A stretch of DNA of 64,000 bases from Pseudoalteromonas sp. (GCF_018402495.1 NZ_JAGYIU010000004.1:186001-250000); one strand, 5' to 3'; positions 47,848 to 58,353 are shown, numbered from the stretch's first letter. Notes: generated by a model not told the origin, from the sequence alone. Made by a program: numbers and translations.

Positions 47848-50595
47848 TTATTCTTCTACAAACGCTTCGCCCTCAGTGATCCACTTAGCGGCCGGTTTGC
47901 CTTTTAGATGATGATCAAAGTACTGCATCATGCGCACGGAGAAGTCCACTTGATTTGGGAATTGCTTTAAGTGATGCGGTTCACCTTCATATTGTAAAAA
48001 GGTGGCATCTTTACCTGCACGGCGCAATGCTAAATAGTACTGAACGCCTTCGTGCCATGGCACCGCATCATCTTTGTCGCCAAACATAATTAAGATAGGC
48101 GTGTTTACTTTATCTGCAAAAAATACTGGCGAGTTTTCAATATACAGCTCAGGGGCTTCAAATAAATTTTTACCAATACGGCTTTGCCCTGTTTCATACT
48201 GAAATTGGCGTGCAAGCCCAGATTTTAAGCGAATGCCACTGTAAGCACTGGTCATGTTAGACACTGGCGCGCCCGATACCACTGCTTTAAACATATCAGT
48301 TTGGGTGATCATAAATGCACTTTGATAACCCGCCCAAGAGTGGCCTTGTAAGCCTATTTTATTAGCATCGGCAATGCCTAAATCAATTAGCTTTTGGGTG
48401 GCGTTGATCATGGTTTGAGTTGAAGACTTACCAGGGTGACCTATTTCAAAGCGAATGTCAGGTAAAAAAATGGCGTAGCCATTTGAGGTAAACATCGGGA
48501 AATTAGGGCGATGATTTAATTCCATTTTTGGAAAGTCATACATGCGCTGGCTCATGTAGCGGTAAAAGTACACTACAACAGGCACTTTATCGCCTTTTTT
48601 ATAACCGGCAGGCTTGATTAATACCCCTTGTAAATCTTCACCATCAAAGCCTTTATAGCTAATGAGTTCAGGTGCTTGTCCCCAAGCAAAGTTGCTTATC
48701 TGAGGGTTAAGGTTAGTTACGCGTTGTGGTTGTTTAAAGCTAAAGTCTGTTTGGTAAATATCTGGAAATTGCTGATAGGTTTGCTCAGTAAATAAGTATT
48801 TATCGGCATTTTTGGCCTTTTTAACTACATCAAAGCGCTTATTACCTGTAAGTAATTTAGTGACTTCAAGGGTTGCTAAATTAAGTTTAGCCACTTCACT
48901 TTGCTTGCTTTGTAAATTAATCGCAGAAAGCAGGAGCGTATCATTGTTGTTAAAGCCTACTTGGTTTTTATCAAGTTTGATCACCCTGTACTGCGTGTTA
49001 TTTTGCTTGCCATTCGTTAAACGCTTGGCTTGCTTGGTATTGACGTTAAATGACCAAATATCGTATTTGCTATAAACCAGTATTTCGCTGCTATCGCTTA
49101 GCCAGCCTGCAAAACCATAGCCAGGCTGCTTGGATGGATAGTCGTGTTTGTCATCGGCAAATGTGGCGTTAATCGCTTTGCTGAGTACGCTCACTTTGTT
49201 ATTACCTAAGTTTTTAAGCTGTACTTGGTTATTATCAAAGTAAGCAGCAAACTGCCCATTAGGCGCAAGGCTCGGCCTAAATGGATAGTCGTTAATAATA
49301 GGAGTTTGTTTACCCGTGTTTATATCAACAGCAAAGTAGTCAGCAAAAAAACCGCCATACATTACTTTTTCAAGATGCGCTAAATTTGAGTAGCCTAACA
49401 ATGAAGTGGCACGCTCAGTATTAAGCGACAGCTCAGGCATATTTGGCGTGCTTAACTGAACGACTTGCTGTGAGTTTACATGGTATACCGCAGTGTAATG
49501 ACGGTTTTTATTATTTTCATTCCATTGCTGCTCTTCGCGCGGTTTAATTTGCGCGTCATTGTTGTGCCATACATTTAACCCTTTATGGTCGCGAATTACT
49601 TCAAAGTCATACAGTGATGACTCATCTGTGTATTCTTTTTGTTTAATTTTTGCTGCGAGTTTTGGGCGGTTTTCAAAGTATAAACGTGTACCATCTTCGG
49701 CCCAAGTTAATGTCGCGGTTTTGCCCATTAACCATTCTGGGTTAGGTGATTGCAAAGTGGTTAGCGTGTCGTTTTGCCACAGCGTTAATTCGTACTGGCG
49801 ACGACGTTCATCTTGGTTTACATAGTTTCCTAAGGTAAACGCAACGGTTTTTTCGATTGGGTGCCATGCTATTTTGCTAGCAACCACACCAGGCTCATCA
49901 ATTAATACGGTGCTGGTAAAATTATCGAGTGAAAATAAGGTAATTTGATTATTGCCGCCATCAACATAGCTTTGACTCACCAATAGCTGATCGCTGGTGG
50001 CACTAATGCCATAGGTAAACACGTTTTTAAGAGTATGAGTGCGTTTGTCACTTAAGTTAACGATAACCAGCGGATAGCTTTTATCTTTTTTGTCGGCAGT
50101 GATAGCGCTATCGTTGTCGAGCTTTTTATCGTCTTCTTCAGCGTTTTCATTTTTGCGATAGGCCAGCCACTGGCCGTTATTAGCTAGCACGTAATCTTTT
50201 ACATCATTAAAGCTTTGCTGCTCACCGGTTTGGGTATTCACTAATACTAAGTTATTTTTTAAGTCGCTTTTTTTCTTCGTGGTTTCTTTTTCAAGCAGGG
50301 TAGGCACCTGCGTAAATGCGACCCAGTTTGCCATTTTATTGATGCTAGGGTGTGTACCACGCTCTACTTCTGCAATAAGTTTGTTGTTATTGAGTGAGTA
50401 GACTTGTCCAGTGGCATTACCACGATATGGCGTTGCACTAAACGATAAAACTTGGCCATCTTCCGAGAGCTGCATGCCTTTTACCGACTTAAAATCAAAT
50501 ACATCTTTAAATTCTAGAGGCTTATTAGCCAAAGCACTGGTACTTGCTAAGCTTGCGATAAGTGCAGAGCCTACAAGAGTGAGTTGTGTTTTCAT
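47848..50595 (-). CDS. Periplasmic/secreted S9 prolyl oligopeptidase family peptidase
   Basis: 915 residues with a signal peptide (cut after ALA, about residue 23). The first two thirds form a predicted beta-propeller; the C-terminal alpha/beta-hydrolase has the nucleophile in GLQGHSWAGYQSA, Asp in MFGDKDDAVPW and His in EGEPHHLK. Long for the family (usually 650-800) because of insertions in the propeller region (KNENAEEDDKKLDND). Hydrolyses peptides; specificity unknown. Confidence 0.92.
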   Translation of the reverse strand: MKTQLTLVGSALIASLASTSALANKPLEFKDVFDFKSVKGMQLSEDGQVLSFSATPYRGNATGQVYSLNNNKLIAEVERGTHPSINKMANWVAFTQVPTLLEKETTKKKSDLKNNLVLVNTQTGEQQSFNDVKDYVLANNGQWLAYRKNENAEEDDKKLDNDSAITADKKDKSYPLVIVNLSDKRTHTLKNVFTYGISATSDQLLVSQSYVDGGNNQITLFSLDNFTSTVLIDEPGVVASKIAWHPIEKTVAFTLGNYVNQDERRRQYELTLWQNDTLTTLQSPNPEWLMGKTATLTWAEDGTRLYFENRPKLAAKIKQKEYTDESSLYDFEVIRDHKGLNVWHNNDAQIKPREEQQWNENNKNRHYTAVYHVNSQQVVQLSTPNMPELSLNTERATSLLGYSNLAHLEKVMYGGFFADYFAVDINTGKQTPIINDYPFRPSLAPNGQFAAYFDNNQVQLKNLGNNKVSVLSKAINATFADDKHDYPSKQPGYGFAGWLSDSSEILVYSKYDIWSFNVNTKQAKRLTNGKQNNTQYRVIKLDKNQVGFNNNDTLLLSAINLQSKQSEVAKLNLATLEVTKLLTGNKRFDVVKKAKNADKYLFTEQTYQQFPDIYQTDFSFKQPQRVTNLNPQISNFAWGQAPELISYKGFDGEDLQGVLIKPAGYKKGDKVPVVVYFYRYMSQRMYDFPKMELNHRPNFPMFTSNGYAIFLPDIRFEIGHPGKSSTQTMINATQKLIDLGIADANKIGLQGHSWAGYQSAFMITQTDMFKAVVSGAPVSNMTSAYSGIRLKSGLARQFQYETGQSRIGKNLFEAPELYIENSPVFFADKVNTPILIMFGDKDDAVPWHEGVQYYLALRRAGKDATFLQYEGEPHHLKQFPNQVDFSVRMMQYFDHHLKGKPAAKWITEGEAFVEE

Positions 50596-50696
50596 TGTTG
50601 ATTCTCGTTTTTTAATATTATTTTATTGTAACGAGTTTTAACAACAATTCGAGTAGATACGATAAGTGGTAGCAGGGCAGAGATGAGAGGTTAAAA

Positions 50697-50738
50697 TTAA
50701 GGGTGAAAGGTGAAAGGTGAAAGGTGAAAGGTTAAATT
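50697..50738 (+). repeat. Heptanucleotide array GGTGAAA
   Basis: Five GGTGAAA/GGTTAAA units. The next 40 bases (CGGGCGATAGGAGGGAGGTG) are G-rich but irregular. It is the left partner of the array at 51256, with the dinJ-like gene between them. Confidence 0.85.
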
Positions 50739-50918
50739 TTCGAGCATCGGGCGATAGGAGGGAGGTGTTAGGGGGCGGTCTAAAAACACTGTAAACCCTG
50801 AACTTTAATTTTGTACTAAAGCGGCTAGGCGTTGGTAATCCGTCTTGAGTCGTTAGTTAGTCACCCTTGCTCGACTCTAATGCTAACGTTTGTACACACG
50901 CAAACTTAGGGGCTACTC
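50739..50918 (+). promoter_or_regulatory. Region upstream of the dinJ-like gene
   Basis: Holds GAGTCG...CGACTC (6-bp arms, about 50850-50878) and GTTTGT / ACGCAAAC near 50888-50904. The latter lies close to the start, where an antitoxin operator would be expected. No ORF. Confidence 0.4.
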
Positions 50919-51221
50919 ATGGACACTAGAATTCAATTTCGTGTTGATGACGAAATTAAACGTTTAGCCCAACAAATGGCTGAGAGCCAAGGTCGCACAC
51001 ACAGGGATGCTTGCCGTGAACTTACTGAACAAATGGCTGAGCAACAAAGAAAAACATTATCTCATGACACTTGGTTAACTGAACAAATAAACCTAGCATT
51101 TGAGAAGTTTGACTCAGGAAAATCTTCATTTTTTGAACATAATTCAGCTAAAGCACGAATGGCTGAACGAAAGGCTAAAATTCGTAATCGAGGCCAGCAA
51201 AGATTAAAGGGTTTAATTTAA
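50919..51221 (+). CDS. Orphan RelB/DinJ-like antitoxin
   Basis: 100 residues. The N-terminus TRIQFRVDDEIKRLAQQMAESQGRT and ACRELTEQMAEQQ look like a ribbon-helix-helix antitoxin of the RelB/DinJ group, followed by a charged helical C-terminus (SAKARMAERKAKIRNRG) that would bind a toxin. No toxin ORF lies on either side: 67 bases downstream is slmA on the other strand. Bracketed by an inverted pair of heptanucleotide arrays. May be a solitary regulator or an anti-addiction remnant. Confidence 0.7.
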   Translation: MDTRIQFRVDDEIKRLAQQMAESQGRTHRDACRELTEQMAEQQRKTLSHDTWLTEQINLAFEKFDSGKSSFFEHNSAKARMAERKAKIRNRGQQRLKGLI

Positions 51222-51255
51222 TAATCTTGTTAACCTAACTAACAAAATTATTAAA

Positions 51256-51292
51256 TTATCCAAAACCTAAAACCTAAAACCTAAAACCTTAT
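51256..51292 (+). repeat. Heptanucleotide array AAAACCT
   Basis: Four to five AAAACCT units that run into the slmA stop codon region. Right partner of 50697. Confidence 0.85.
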
Positions 51293-51876
51293 AGCCAAAT
51301 TTTTTGTAATTCTGGCCATTGTTTTTCAAATTGTTCACTTGGTCGTGCACTAAAATTACTGCGCACAAATTGGTTCATTTTACCCTCAACGTAGGCAAGT
51401 AAAAAGTTAGCGAGCGTAAGTTCATCGCTTTGAAAGTTTTTACCTTCACGCAATTTTCGCTCTCTTAGAATTTGTTTAAATTGGGTTTCTAGTTTTTCAA
51501 ATAAGCCTTGTACACGTTCTCGAAGTCGCTCTTGTTCACCCTGAAGGGCATCGCCTGTTAAAATGCGTGTAATGCCTGGGTTTTTTTCAGCAAATGTTAG
51601 TAGCAGTAATAGGGTGTTGTATACGCGTGCTTTACTTTCTTTCTCGTTATCTAAAATAAGATTAATACGTGATAGCAGCGTGTCTTCAATAAATTCAATT
51701 AACCCTTCAAACATCCGTGCTTTACTAGGAAAGTGGCGATAAAGAGCGGCTTCAGATACGCCAACTTCTGCGGCAAGTTTGGCTGTTGTAATGCGCTGGC
51801 CTGGGCTGGTTTCTAACATTTGTGCGAGTGCTTGCAGTATTTGCTCTTTGCGATTGCTTTTTTTTGTCGCAGGCAT
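51289..51876 (-). CDS. slmA: Nucleoid occlusion factor SlmA
   Basis: TetR-like DNA-binding protein that blocks FtsZ assembly over the nucleoid. 195 residues from [17 protein letters not shown]; the second ATG has AGGA seven bases upstream. [38 protein letters not shown] and C-terminal [15 protein letters not shown]-type ending are characteristic. Confidence 0.96.
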   Translation of the reverse strand: MPATKKSNRKEQILQALAQMLETSPGQRITTAKLAAEVGVSEAALYRHFPSKARMFEGLIEFIEDTLLSRINLILDNEKESKARVYNTLLLLLTFAEKNPGITRILTGDALQGEQERLRERVQGLFEKLETQFKQILRERKLREGKNFQSDELTLANFLLAYVEGKMNQFVRSNFSARPSEQFEKQWPELQKIWL

Positions 51877-52098
51877 GAACATTCCTTTTTAATAGTTATT
51901 TTTCTACATAAATGTGTGATAACACAGCTATTTGCCAAGTACTAAAGCGCGCAATATGCAGTGAAATAGTGTTTTCACATAATAAGGTAAAGTACCCGTA
52001 CTGCGCAGGTGTTAAAACAGTTTAGTGCAGCAAGGTTACACTAAAAGGTCACAAGGCATTATCATGTTAATGTTTTATTCAGTTTGTTTCCAGCCTTT

Positions 52099-53292
52099 TT
52101 ATAATCGCTTGGCAAGCTGTTCGATCACTTTAATCGCTATTTCTATTTTACTTGTTTCAGGTAAGTCGAGTTGTTCATTTTGCCAATAAAGGGTGAGTGC
52201 ATTGCGCTCTGAATTAAAGCCTACATTATTCTGCGACACATCATTGGCGCAAATCATATCGAGGTTTTTATTAGTTAGTTTACCTTTTGCGTAATTAGCA
52301 ACGTTCTGTGTTTCTGCGGCGAAGCCGACGGTGTAAGGGCGGTTTTGTGTGAGATTTGCGACCGCTGCTATCACATCTGGGTTTTTAACTAAGCTTAGGG
52401 TGAGTTCATCACCTTGTTTTTTCATTTTTTGCGTGGCGATATTTGCTGCGCGATAATCAGCTACCGCAGCACAGCCAATAAATGCATCACTTAAAGGGGC
52501 ACACTTTAGGGATTCATGGAGTAATTGTTCAGCACTTTCTATATTAATTAAATTAACGCCTTGCGGTGCTGCAATCGTTACAGGGCCTGAAATTAAGTTA
52601 ACGTGTGCGCCAAATGATAACGCAGCTTGCGCCAGTGCATAGCCCATTTTTCCTGAGCTGTGGTTTGATATAAAACGAACAGGATCGAGAGGTTCACGAG
52701 TTGGGCCAGCGGTAATGGTAATAGTTTTACCTGCCAATAGCTGCGGTTGAGTGGGTTCGGTGCATAAGCTTACTAATTCATGAGGTTCTAACATTCGCCC
52801 TGCACCTACATCACCACAGGCTTGCTCGCCTTTGCCTGGCCCCCACACAGCAATATTGCGTGCCTTTAAGGTCGCAATATTAGCTTGCGTTGCAGGATGA
52901 GCATACATTTGCTGATTCATCGCTGGGGCAATAGCTACTTTTGCGGGGGTTGCCAGTAATAATGTAGTGAGCAAGTCATCAGCAATTCCCGCGGCCATTT
53001 TAGCAATAATATTGCAAGTGGCAGGGGCAACTAAAATTAAATCAGCCCATTTTGCAAATTCTATGTGTCCCATGGCAGCTTCTGCTGAAGGGTCTAGCAA
53101 TGAGTCCGACACCATTTCTCCACTCACTGCTTGCATTGTTAGTGGGGTGATAAAATGTTTTGCCGACTCTGTCATTACTACTTTAACGTCACAACCATGC
53201 TCTTTTAAGCGTCTTACGAGTTCGGCACATTTATATGCTGCAATTCCACCGCTTATGCCTAACACTATTTTTTTATTGGTTAAATTAATCAT
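52099..53292 (-). CDS. coaBC: Bifunctional phosphopantothenoylcysteine decarboxylase/synthetase
   Basis: Two steps of coenzyme A synthesis, 397 residues. CoaC half: [37 protein letters not shown]. CoaB half from about 185: [28 protein letters not shown] and GFAAET. The dut gene found between coaBC and slmA in E. coli is not here; the 222-bp gap is empty. Confidence 0.98.
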   Translation of the reverse strand: MINLTNKKIVLGISGGIAAYKCAELVRRLKEHGCDVKVVMTESAKHFITPLTMQAVSGEMVSDSLLDPSAEAAMGHIEFAKWADLILVAPATCNIIAKMAAGIADDLLTTLLLATPAKVAIAPAMNQQMYAHPATQANIATLKARNIAVWGPGKGEQACGDVGAGRMLEPHELVSLCTEPTQPQLLAGKTITITAGPTREPLDPVRFISNHSSGKMGYALAQAALSFGAHVNLISGPVTIAAPQGVNLINIESAEQLLHESLKCAPLSDAFIGCAAVADYRAANIATQKMKKQGDELTLSLVKNPDVIAAVANLTQNRPYTVGFAAETQNVANYAKGKLTNKNLDMICANDVSQNNVGFNSERNALTLYWQNEQLDLPETSKIEIAIKVIEQLAKRL

Positions 53293-53355
53293 GGTTGTTC
53301 ATCAACTTTATAAAATATGGTGGCTAAAATAACAAATCTTGGCCGTCACAGCTAA

Positions 53356-53373
53356 GATAAAATGCGTTTTATC
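53356..53373. promoter_or_regulatory. Palindrome between coaBC and radC
   Basis: GATAAAA-TGCG-TTTTATC inverted repeat in the 140-bp divergent promoter region; unknown operator or hairpin. Confidence 0.35.
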
Positions 53374-53433
53374 GCGCGAAATTTTAAATTTGCATTACAG
53401 TTAATAGTAGATTTAATTTATCAAGGATGAATC

Positions 53434-54108
53434 ATGCAATTAACATCACTTCCAACTTCTGTTCGGCCAAGAGAAAAACTGTTAGAAAAAGGTGCAAAGG
53501 CGCTGACTGATGCTGAGCTATTGGCTATTTTTTTACGTACGGGCTTACCCGGTATGAATGTGGTAGAGCTGGCACAACATTTAATAAACGAAAATAAAAC
53601 CCTGCATAATTTGTTTAATGCCAGTATGGATGAGTTTTGTGCGCAAAAAGGGTTGGGAATGGCTAAATATGTACAACTACAAGCGGTACTCGAGCTTAGT
53701 CAGCGTTATATGCAGGAAGGTTTTCAACGCAACGCCGTTTTTAACTCTCCTCAAGCTGTTTATGACTATTTAACACTGCAAATGCGAGGCTTACAGCAAG
53801 AAGTATTTATGGTGCTGTATCTTGATAGTCAAAATCGATTATTAAAAGATGAAATTTTATTTTACGGCACGATTAACGCGGCCAGTGTTTACCCGCGTGA
53901 AGTGGTAAAAGCAGCCTTGAAAAACAACGCAGCAGCGGTGATTTTTTCACATAATCACCCCAGTGGTATTGCAGAACCGAGTCAGGCAGATAAGTTAATT
54001 ACCAATAAATTATGCCAAGCACTACAACTGGTTGATATAAATGTGTTGGATCACATTATCATTGGTGGGGAAAAATGTGTTTCGTTTGCTGAACGAGGGC
54101 TTATTTGA
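53434..54108 (+). CDS. radC: RadC-family JAB1/MPN protein
   Basis: 224 residues: helix-hairpin-helix N-terminus (TDAELLAIFLRTG) and JAMM metalloprotease-like motif FSHNHPSG...QAD. Originally linked to DNA repair, role unresolved. Divergent from coaBC and upstream of rpmB-rpmG, as in E. coli. Confidence 0.97.
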   Translation: MQLTSLPTSVRPREKLLEKGAKALTDAELLAIFLRTGLPGMNVVELAQHLINENKTLHNLFNASMDEFCAQKGLGMAKYVQLQAVLELSQRYMQEGFQRNAVFNSPQAVYDYLTLQMRGLQQEVFMVLYLDSQNRLLKDEILFYGTINAASVYPREVVKAALKNNAAAVIFSHNHPSGIAEPSQADKLITNKLCQALQLVDINVLDHIIIGGEKCVSFAERGLI

Positions 54109-54266
54109 ATTTATTGTTCATAGATATGTGCTAAAAATGAGCGGTTTAGTGTGTTTTGGCAAATTAGTTTAATTTAAATGCAGTTTTTACTTTCCCTAAG
54201 GGCATTCGATCTTTATAATTAGCCGCTATCAAATTTACAAATGAGCTGGTTGGATAAGATCGGTAT

Positions 54267-54295
54267 TTGATCTTTGCCTGTAAAAGCTGTATAAA
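54267..54295 (+). promoter_or_regulatory. rpmB promoter with GC-rich discriminator
   Basis: TTGATC, 17-base spacer, TATAAA, then GAGCGCCCT. The discriminator shares GCGCCCT with the rplU promoter. Confidence 0.7.
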
Positions 54296-54382
54296 GAGCG
54301 CCCTTTCGATTTATCTCTGGGGCACAAATACATGGCCTTAGGGGAAATTAAGCTCGAGCGAAGTTATTGGAGATATATAGAC

Positions 54383-54619
54383 ATGTCTAAAGTATGTCAA
54401 GTTACAGGTAAGCGTCCAGCGGTTGGTAACCACCGTTCACACGCGAGAAACGCGACTAAACGTCGTTTCCTACCTAACCTACAAACACACCGTTTTTGGG
54501 TTGAAAGTGAAAAACGTTTTGTAACATTACGCACTACTACTAAAGGTATGCGTATTATCGATAAAAAAGGCATTGACACGGTTCTTACAGAAATCCGTGC
54601 TCGTGGCGAAAAAGTTTAA
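54383..54619 (+). CDS. rpmB: 50S ribosomal protein L28
   Basis: 78 residues starting [21 protein letters not shown]; the 17 extra N-terminal residues in the track precede the family start. GGAG site upstream. [17 protein letters not shown] is typical. rpmG follows after 11 bases. Confidence 0.99.
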   Translation: MSKVCQVTGKRPAVGNHRSHARNATKRRFLPNLQTHRFWVESEKRFVTLRTTTKGMRIIDKKGIDTVLTEIRARGEKV

Positions 54620-54630
54620 GGAACTGAATT

Positions 54631-54786
54631 ATGCGCGATAAGATCCGTTTAGTTTCAACTGCTGGTACTGGTTTTTTCTACACTACCGACAAGAACAAGC
54701 GTAACATGCCTGAAAAAATGGAAATCAAAAAATTCGATCCTAAGGCTCGTAAACACGTGATTTTCAAAGAAGCTAAAATCAAGTAA
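54631..54786 (+). CDS. rpmG: 50S ribosomal protein L33
   Basis: Not in the ORF track because of its size. 51 residues, [20 protein letters not shown] start and [18 protein letters not shown] end. AAGGAACTGAATT precedes the ATG. No zinc-binding CxxC pairs, so this is the C-minus form of L33. Confidence 0.98.
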   Translation: MRDKIRLVSTAGTGFFYTTDKNKRNMPEKMEIKKFDPKARKHVIFKEAKIK

Positions 54787-54808
54787 TTTAGCTTTCTTTC
54801 AGAAATGT

Positions 54809-54840
54809 AAAAACCCAGCTTTTGCTGGGTTTTTTGTTTT
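54809..54840 (+). terminator. Terminator after rpmG
   Basis: AAAACCCAGC / GCTGGGTTTTTT stem with T-run. Confidence 0.92.
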
Positions 54841-54997
54841 TAAAATCTGAAATTATATCACTGTAATTATACCCATCGAATTAAACTGCAATTGACTTTG
54901 AATCGCTACGAGCTAAGCCGTTGGGTACTGTGTATTTAAGAGGTTATGCGCTGTTTAAGCGTGCCTGAGGCGTTTTATTGTAACTGTGCTAGGTAGA

Positions 54998-55027
54998 GCT
55001 GTAAGTAGCTCTAAGGCTACTTACAGC
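54998..55027. terminator. Perfect hairpin after the third chemoreceptor gene
   Basis: GCTGTAAGTAGC / GCTACTTACAGC, 12-bp arms, six-base loop, 8 bases past the stop of the minus-strand gene. No T-run; could also stabilise the 3' end. Confidence 0.6.
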
Positions 55028-55034
55028 GCGATAT

Positions 55035-57050
55035 TTATACTTTAAAGTTCTCTACTGATATTCTTAGTTCTTCGGCTAATTTAGCCACTTCTGAACTTGA
55101 AATATTAGTTTGTACAGCCCCCTCAGCTGTTTGTTCGGCAATAGCAACAATAGACTCTAAGCGCTCACTGATTTCTTGTGAAACATGTTGTTGCTCTAGT
55201 GCTGCTGTTGATATTTCTTCACTCACATTATGCGCTTGTGATACCGCCAAGGTGATAGAGTCGAGCGCACTATTGGCTAAGTCGCTTTGCTCAACACAAG
55301 ATTCGGCGCGTTCTTTGCCTTTTTCCATGGCTTTAACCGCTTCTTCTGCACCAGACTGAAGGGATTCGATCATAGATTGAATTTCTTGGGTCGACTCTTG
55401 TGTTTTACTTGCAAGGGATCTTACTTCATCAGCAACAACAGCAAACCCTCGGCCTTGCTCGCCTGCACGAGCTGCTTCAATAGCTGCATTCAAGGCTAAT
55501 AAATTTGTTTGCTCTGCTATGCCGCGAATAACATCTAAAATACTGCCTATTGATGCACTGTCTTTGTGTAGCTTATTAATAACACTTGATGCTTCGTCTA
55601 CTTCGTGGGCTAGTTGCTCAATGGTTGCTTTATTTTGGTTAGAAATCCCTTTAACACGCTCTGCTTCTTTGTCGGCATTTTTAATTTCACTCAGTGCTTG
55701 TTGTGCACTATTACTTACTGTTTGCGACGTGCTGCTCATTTCAGTGGTAGCGGTTGCAGCTTGTTCTACTTGCGCTTGCTGGTTACTAATTGCTTTGCTT
55801 GACTCACCGGTAATTGTTGATGTTTGTTCTGAGGCTGCAGCAAGTTGCGTTGAACGTGAAATAATACCAGTAATTAAACTACGTAAGCTATCAATTAGGG
55901 TATTACAGCTTTTCGATAGCTCACCAAACTCATCTTTAGCGCTATCGTCTAAGCGTTGAGTCATATCGCCACTGGCTACAATATCTAAAATGCGGTTTAC
56001 TTCCGCTAATGGTTTAGTAATACGATTAACCGTAACAATAGCAACTAGCACAGCAATAATCGTGGCGATAATCATGCCTATCCAAGTCCATAAATTAGCT
56101 GAATTTACGTCACTACGTACGCCTTTTTGCAAGCTAAATGCAACGCCACTGGCTTGTGCCACTAATTCATCAATTTGACTAAGCGCTGTTTTTGTCGCTT
56201 TTTCAGACTCTTCTAATTCTCGCTCGGTTGTGCTGATGGCATCAATAAGGCGTTTTTTATTTGCTGAGAGGCTGTCGTTACCTAGAATATTACTTTCAAG
56301 CGTATCTACATAACTTTTTAAGTCGTTAAACAAGCCGCTGTGAGTTTGCTCTATTGCAGGTTGTATAAGTGCAACGGTACGAACAACTTCTTCAAAATAA
56401 TAGACTTGTTCATTTTTAATGATATCAAGGGTGTTAAGCGTTTTAACCGTTAGCATATCTGTGCTACTGGTAACGACAGACAAAAAGTTGTTTTCAAGGC
56501 TATTTGCAGCCTTATATGCGCGAGGATAGTTATCTTCTAAACCTTCAATGTCAATAATATCAAGTACGATAGAATTTGCATCTTCTGCTGCTAAATCTAC
56601 AGTTTCTAACTGAGCTTTAAGCTGTTTGTTAAGGACTAACTGTGTATTTTTATCTTTAAGTAGGCTCTCTACAATACTTAAAAAGTTTTGGTAGGTTTGT
56701 TCAACTGCAAGGCTGCTTTTATTTAATTGCGGATCATCTTTAACAACCTGTTGTAATTCACGGTGTAAGTTATCAAAAGACTGCTTTTGTTCTTCTATTT
56801 GTGCTTTTATTGGCGCAAGCTCTTGAGCTGATGAAGTATGAAAGCTCGCTTGAGCGCCCTTACTCATCAAAATAAATTCAGCTTGTAATTGGGCGCTCTT
56901 GTTAAGTGCAGGAAGCGATAGTTGATTAACTTTTTGAGTTGAACGGTCTATATTTGCTATTTTTATTAAAGAGTTACCGCCAATAATTAAAAGTAATAGA
57001 GTGATAAATATAAAACCACCCCAAATGCGTTGACTCACTGTTAAATTCAT
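55035..57050 (-). CDS. Methyl-accepting chemotaxis protein
   Basis: 671 residues from ATG 57050 (GGAAAA upstream; 57062 is the alternative). TM1 about 7-29, large helical periplasmic domain (about 30-312), TM2 about 315-338, HAMP with [13 protein letters not shown], and signalling domain with tip [20 protein letters not shown] (about 513-535). The C-terminus VENFKV is unlike the CheR tether. Ligand unknown; single gene. Confidence 0.95.
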   Translation of the reverse strand: MNLTVSQRIWGGFIFITLLLLIIGGNSLIKIANIDRSTQKVNQLSLPALNKSAQLQAEFILMSKGAQASFHTSSAQELAPIKAQIEEQKQSFDNLHRELQQVVKDDPQLNKSSLAVEQTYQNFLSIVESLLKDKNTQLVLNKQLKAQLETVDLAAEDANSIVLDIIDIEGLEDNYPRAYKAANSLENNFLSVVTSSTDMLTVKTLNTLDIIKNEQVYYFEEVVRTVALIQPAIEQTHSGLFNDLKSYVDTLESNILGNDSLSANKKRLIDAISTTERELEESEKATKTALSQIDELVAQASGVAFSLQKGVRSDVNSANLWTWIGMIIATIIAVLVAIVTVNRITKPLAEVNRILDIVASGDMTQRLDDSAKDEFGELSKSCNTLIDSLRSLITGIISRSTQLAAASEQTSTITGESSKAISNQQAQVEQAATATTEMSSTSQTVSNSAQQALSEIKNADKEAERVKGISNQNKATIEQLAHEVDEASSVINKLHKDSASIGSILDVIRGIAEQTNLLALNAAIEAARAGEQGRGFAVVADEVRSLASKTQESTQEIQSMIESLQSGAEEAVKAMEKGKERAESCVEQSDLANSALDSITLAVSQAHNVSEEISTAALEQQHVSQEISERLESIVAIAEQTAEGAVQTNISSSEVAKLAEELRISVENFKV

Positions 57051-57251
57051 ATGATTTTCCATTCAAAAAATACGTCTATTAAAACTTATCGGCGTTTTCA
57101 ATAATAAGTTAAGTAAATAAAAATAATTAATTTTTACTGTTAATAGTTAGTTATGCTAAAGCGCAATAATGCTTAATTACAAACCAAGCGAACTTAATAT
57201 CACCTTCCAATTATGGGTTAAAATCATGGAAGTTGCCATTAGGTGTATATT
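57051..57251. other. Upstream region of the chemoreceptor gene
   Basis: AT-rich, no ORF. Presumed promoter of the minus-strand chemoreceptor; no confident boxes. Confidence 0.35.
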
Positions 57252-57412
57252 ATACCAATGCACAAAAACACTTAATCATCTTGAGAGGGCAAATTAGGCG
57301 CGAACTGCGTTAAAAATTTATCATTTAGAATAACTAAATGGTAAATTTTTGCCTTGCTATCGACACGATTTTTCTCTCTCAAAATAGCTAACTTAATTAA
57401 GCGAATTGGTAT
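57252..57412 (+). repeat. 160-bp palindromic interspersed element, copy 2
   Basis: Starts ATACCAAT and ends ATTGGTAT, an 8-bp terminal inverted repeat. Nested arms AAATTTATCATTTAG / CTAAATGGTAAATTT lie in the centre. Same segment order and length as copy 1. The track ORF 57272-57469 is a by-product. Confidence 0.88.
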
Positions 57413-57520
57413 CATTCGATTATTAGAGTATTGCTTTTTTATATACAGCTGTGGCTTATTTGTAACCACTTGGTTTGGTGTACACTCTTAAACTTAACAG
57501 ATGTATTAACTTTTTTCAGT

Positions 57521-58339
57521 TTATTTAGACAAAAGTTGTGATTTTTCTGAAAATGCTTGTTTAGTTTGTAGTTCTACTAAGGTCATCGAGCCACCCCATA
57601 CGCACCCAGTGTCTAGTGCATATAGATGTTTATAGGGGGTTTTTCCTTTAAGTGCTGCCCAGTGGCCAAAAATTAGGTCGTGTTGAGCGTTAATAATTTT
57701 AGGATGAGCAAACCAAGGAATTAATGCTTGGCTATTTATTGTTGCTTCTTTTGCATTAAAGTCGAGCAGGTTGTCAGGGGTAATGAAGCGCATACGGGTG
57801 AAGTAATTAACGATGTAGCGAAATTTAGCCGCGTCATCAAGTTGCTCACTCCATTTTAACGGATGAGGTTGGTACATATTTTTAAAATAGAACCGGGCAT
57901 TACTTTGGCTATAACAATGTTGCGCAAATTGTGCTTGTTGAATGGCGTGTGCGCACGACCAATCAGGGTTAAGCCCTGCGTGAGAAATAAAACAGCTATA
58001 TTGATCCAAATAAAGAGCTAAAGGCTGAGTTCGTAAAAATGCGATGTAGCGGGAGAGTTTGCTGCTATTAAATAGCTCAGTGAGCTTATCTTTGGGGTTA
58101 GGTGCAACGTTATTTAAATAACAGGCAATCAGGTGTAAGTCATGATTGCCTAATGTGACACTTACACTGTCTTGATATTGATAAATATAATCAAGGCACG
58201 CCTTAGAGTCTGGGCCGCGAGCGACAATATCGCCCACTAAATATAAGTGATCTTTGCTAGGGTTAAAGTTGACTTGCTTTAACAATAAGCTAAATTCGTT
58301 AAAGCAGCCTTGTAAATCACCTATTGCGTAGTCGGCCAT
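57521..58339 (-). CDS. apaH: Diadenosine tetraphosphatase ApaH
   Basis: Symmetrical Ap4A hydrolase of the PPP phosphoesterase family, 272 residues. Metal motifs AIGDLQGC, LVGDIVARGPDS, VTLGNHDLHL, and the C-terminal HWAALKG and ALDTGCVWGGSMT. Also reported to remove Np4 caps from RNA. Last gene of the lptD cluster. Confidence 0.98.
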   Translation of the reverse strand: MADYAIGDLQGCFNEFSLLLKQVNFNPSKDHLYLVGDIVARGPDSKACLDYIYQYQDSVSVTLGNHDLHLIACYLNNVAPNPKDKLTELFNSSKLSRYIAFLRTQPLALYLDQYSCFISHAGLNPDWSCAHAIQQAQFAQHCYSQSNARFYFKNMYQPHPLKWSEQLDDAAKFRYIVNYFTRMRFITPDNLLDFNAKEATINSQALIPWFAHPKIINAQHDLIFGHWAALKGKTPYKHLYALDTGCVWGGSMTLVELQTKQAFSEKSQLLSK

Positions 58340-58353
58340 TGTTAGCTAGTTTA

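Noticed and set aside
50820-50918. Integron attC-like site upstream of the dinJ-like gene
   Set aside because: There is a GTTAG-type motif and an inverted repeat, but no recognisable paired R and L boxes and no neighbouring cassettes or integrase.
57272-57469. 65-codon minus-strand ORF
   Set aside because: Falls in the 160-bp palindromic element.
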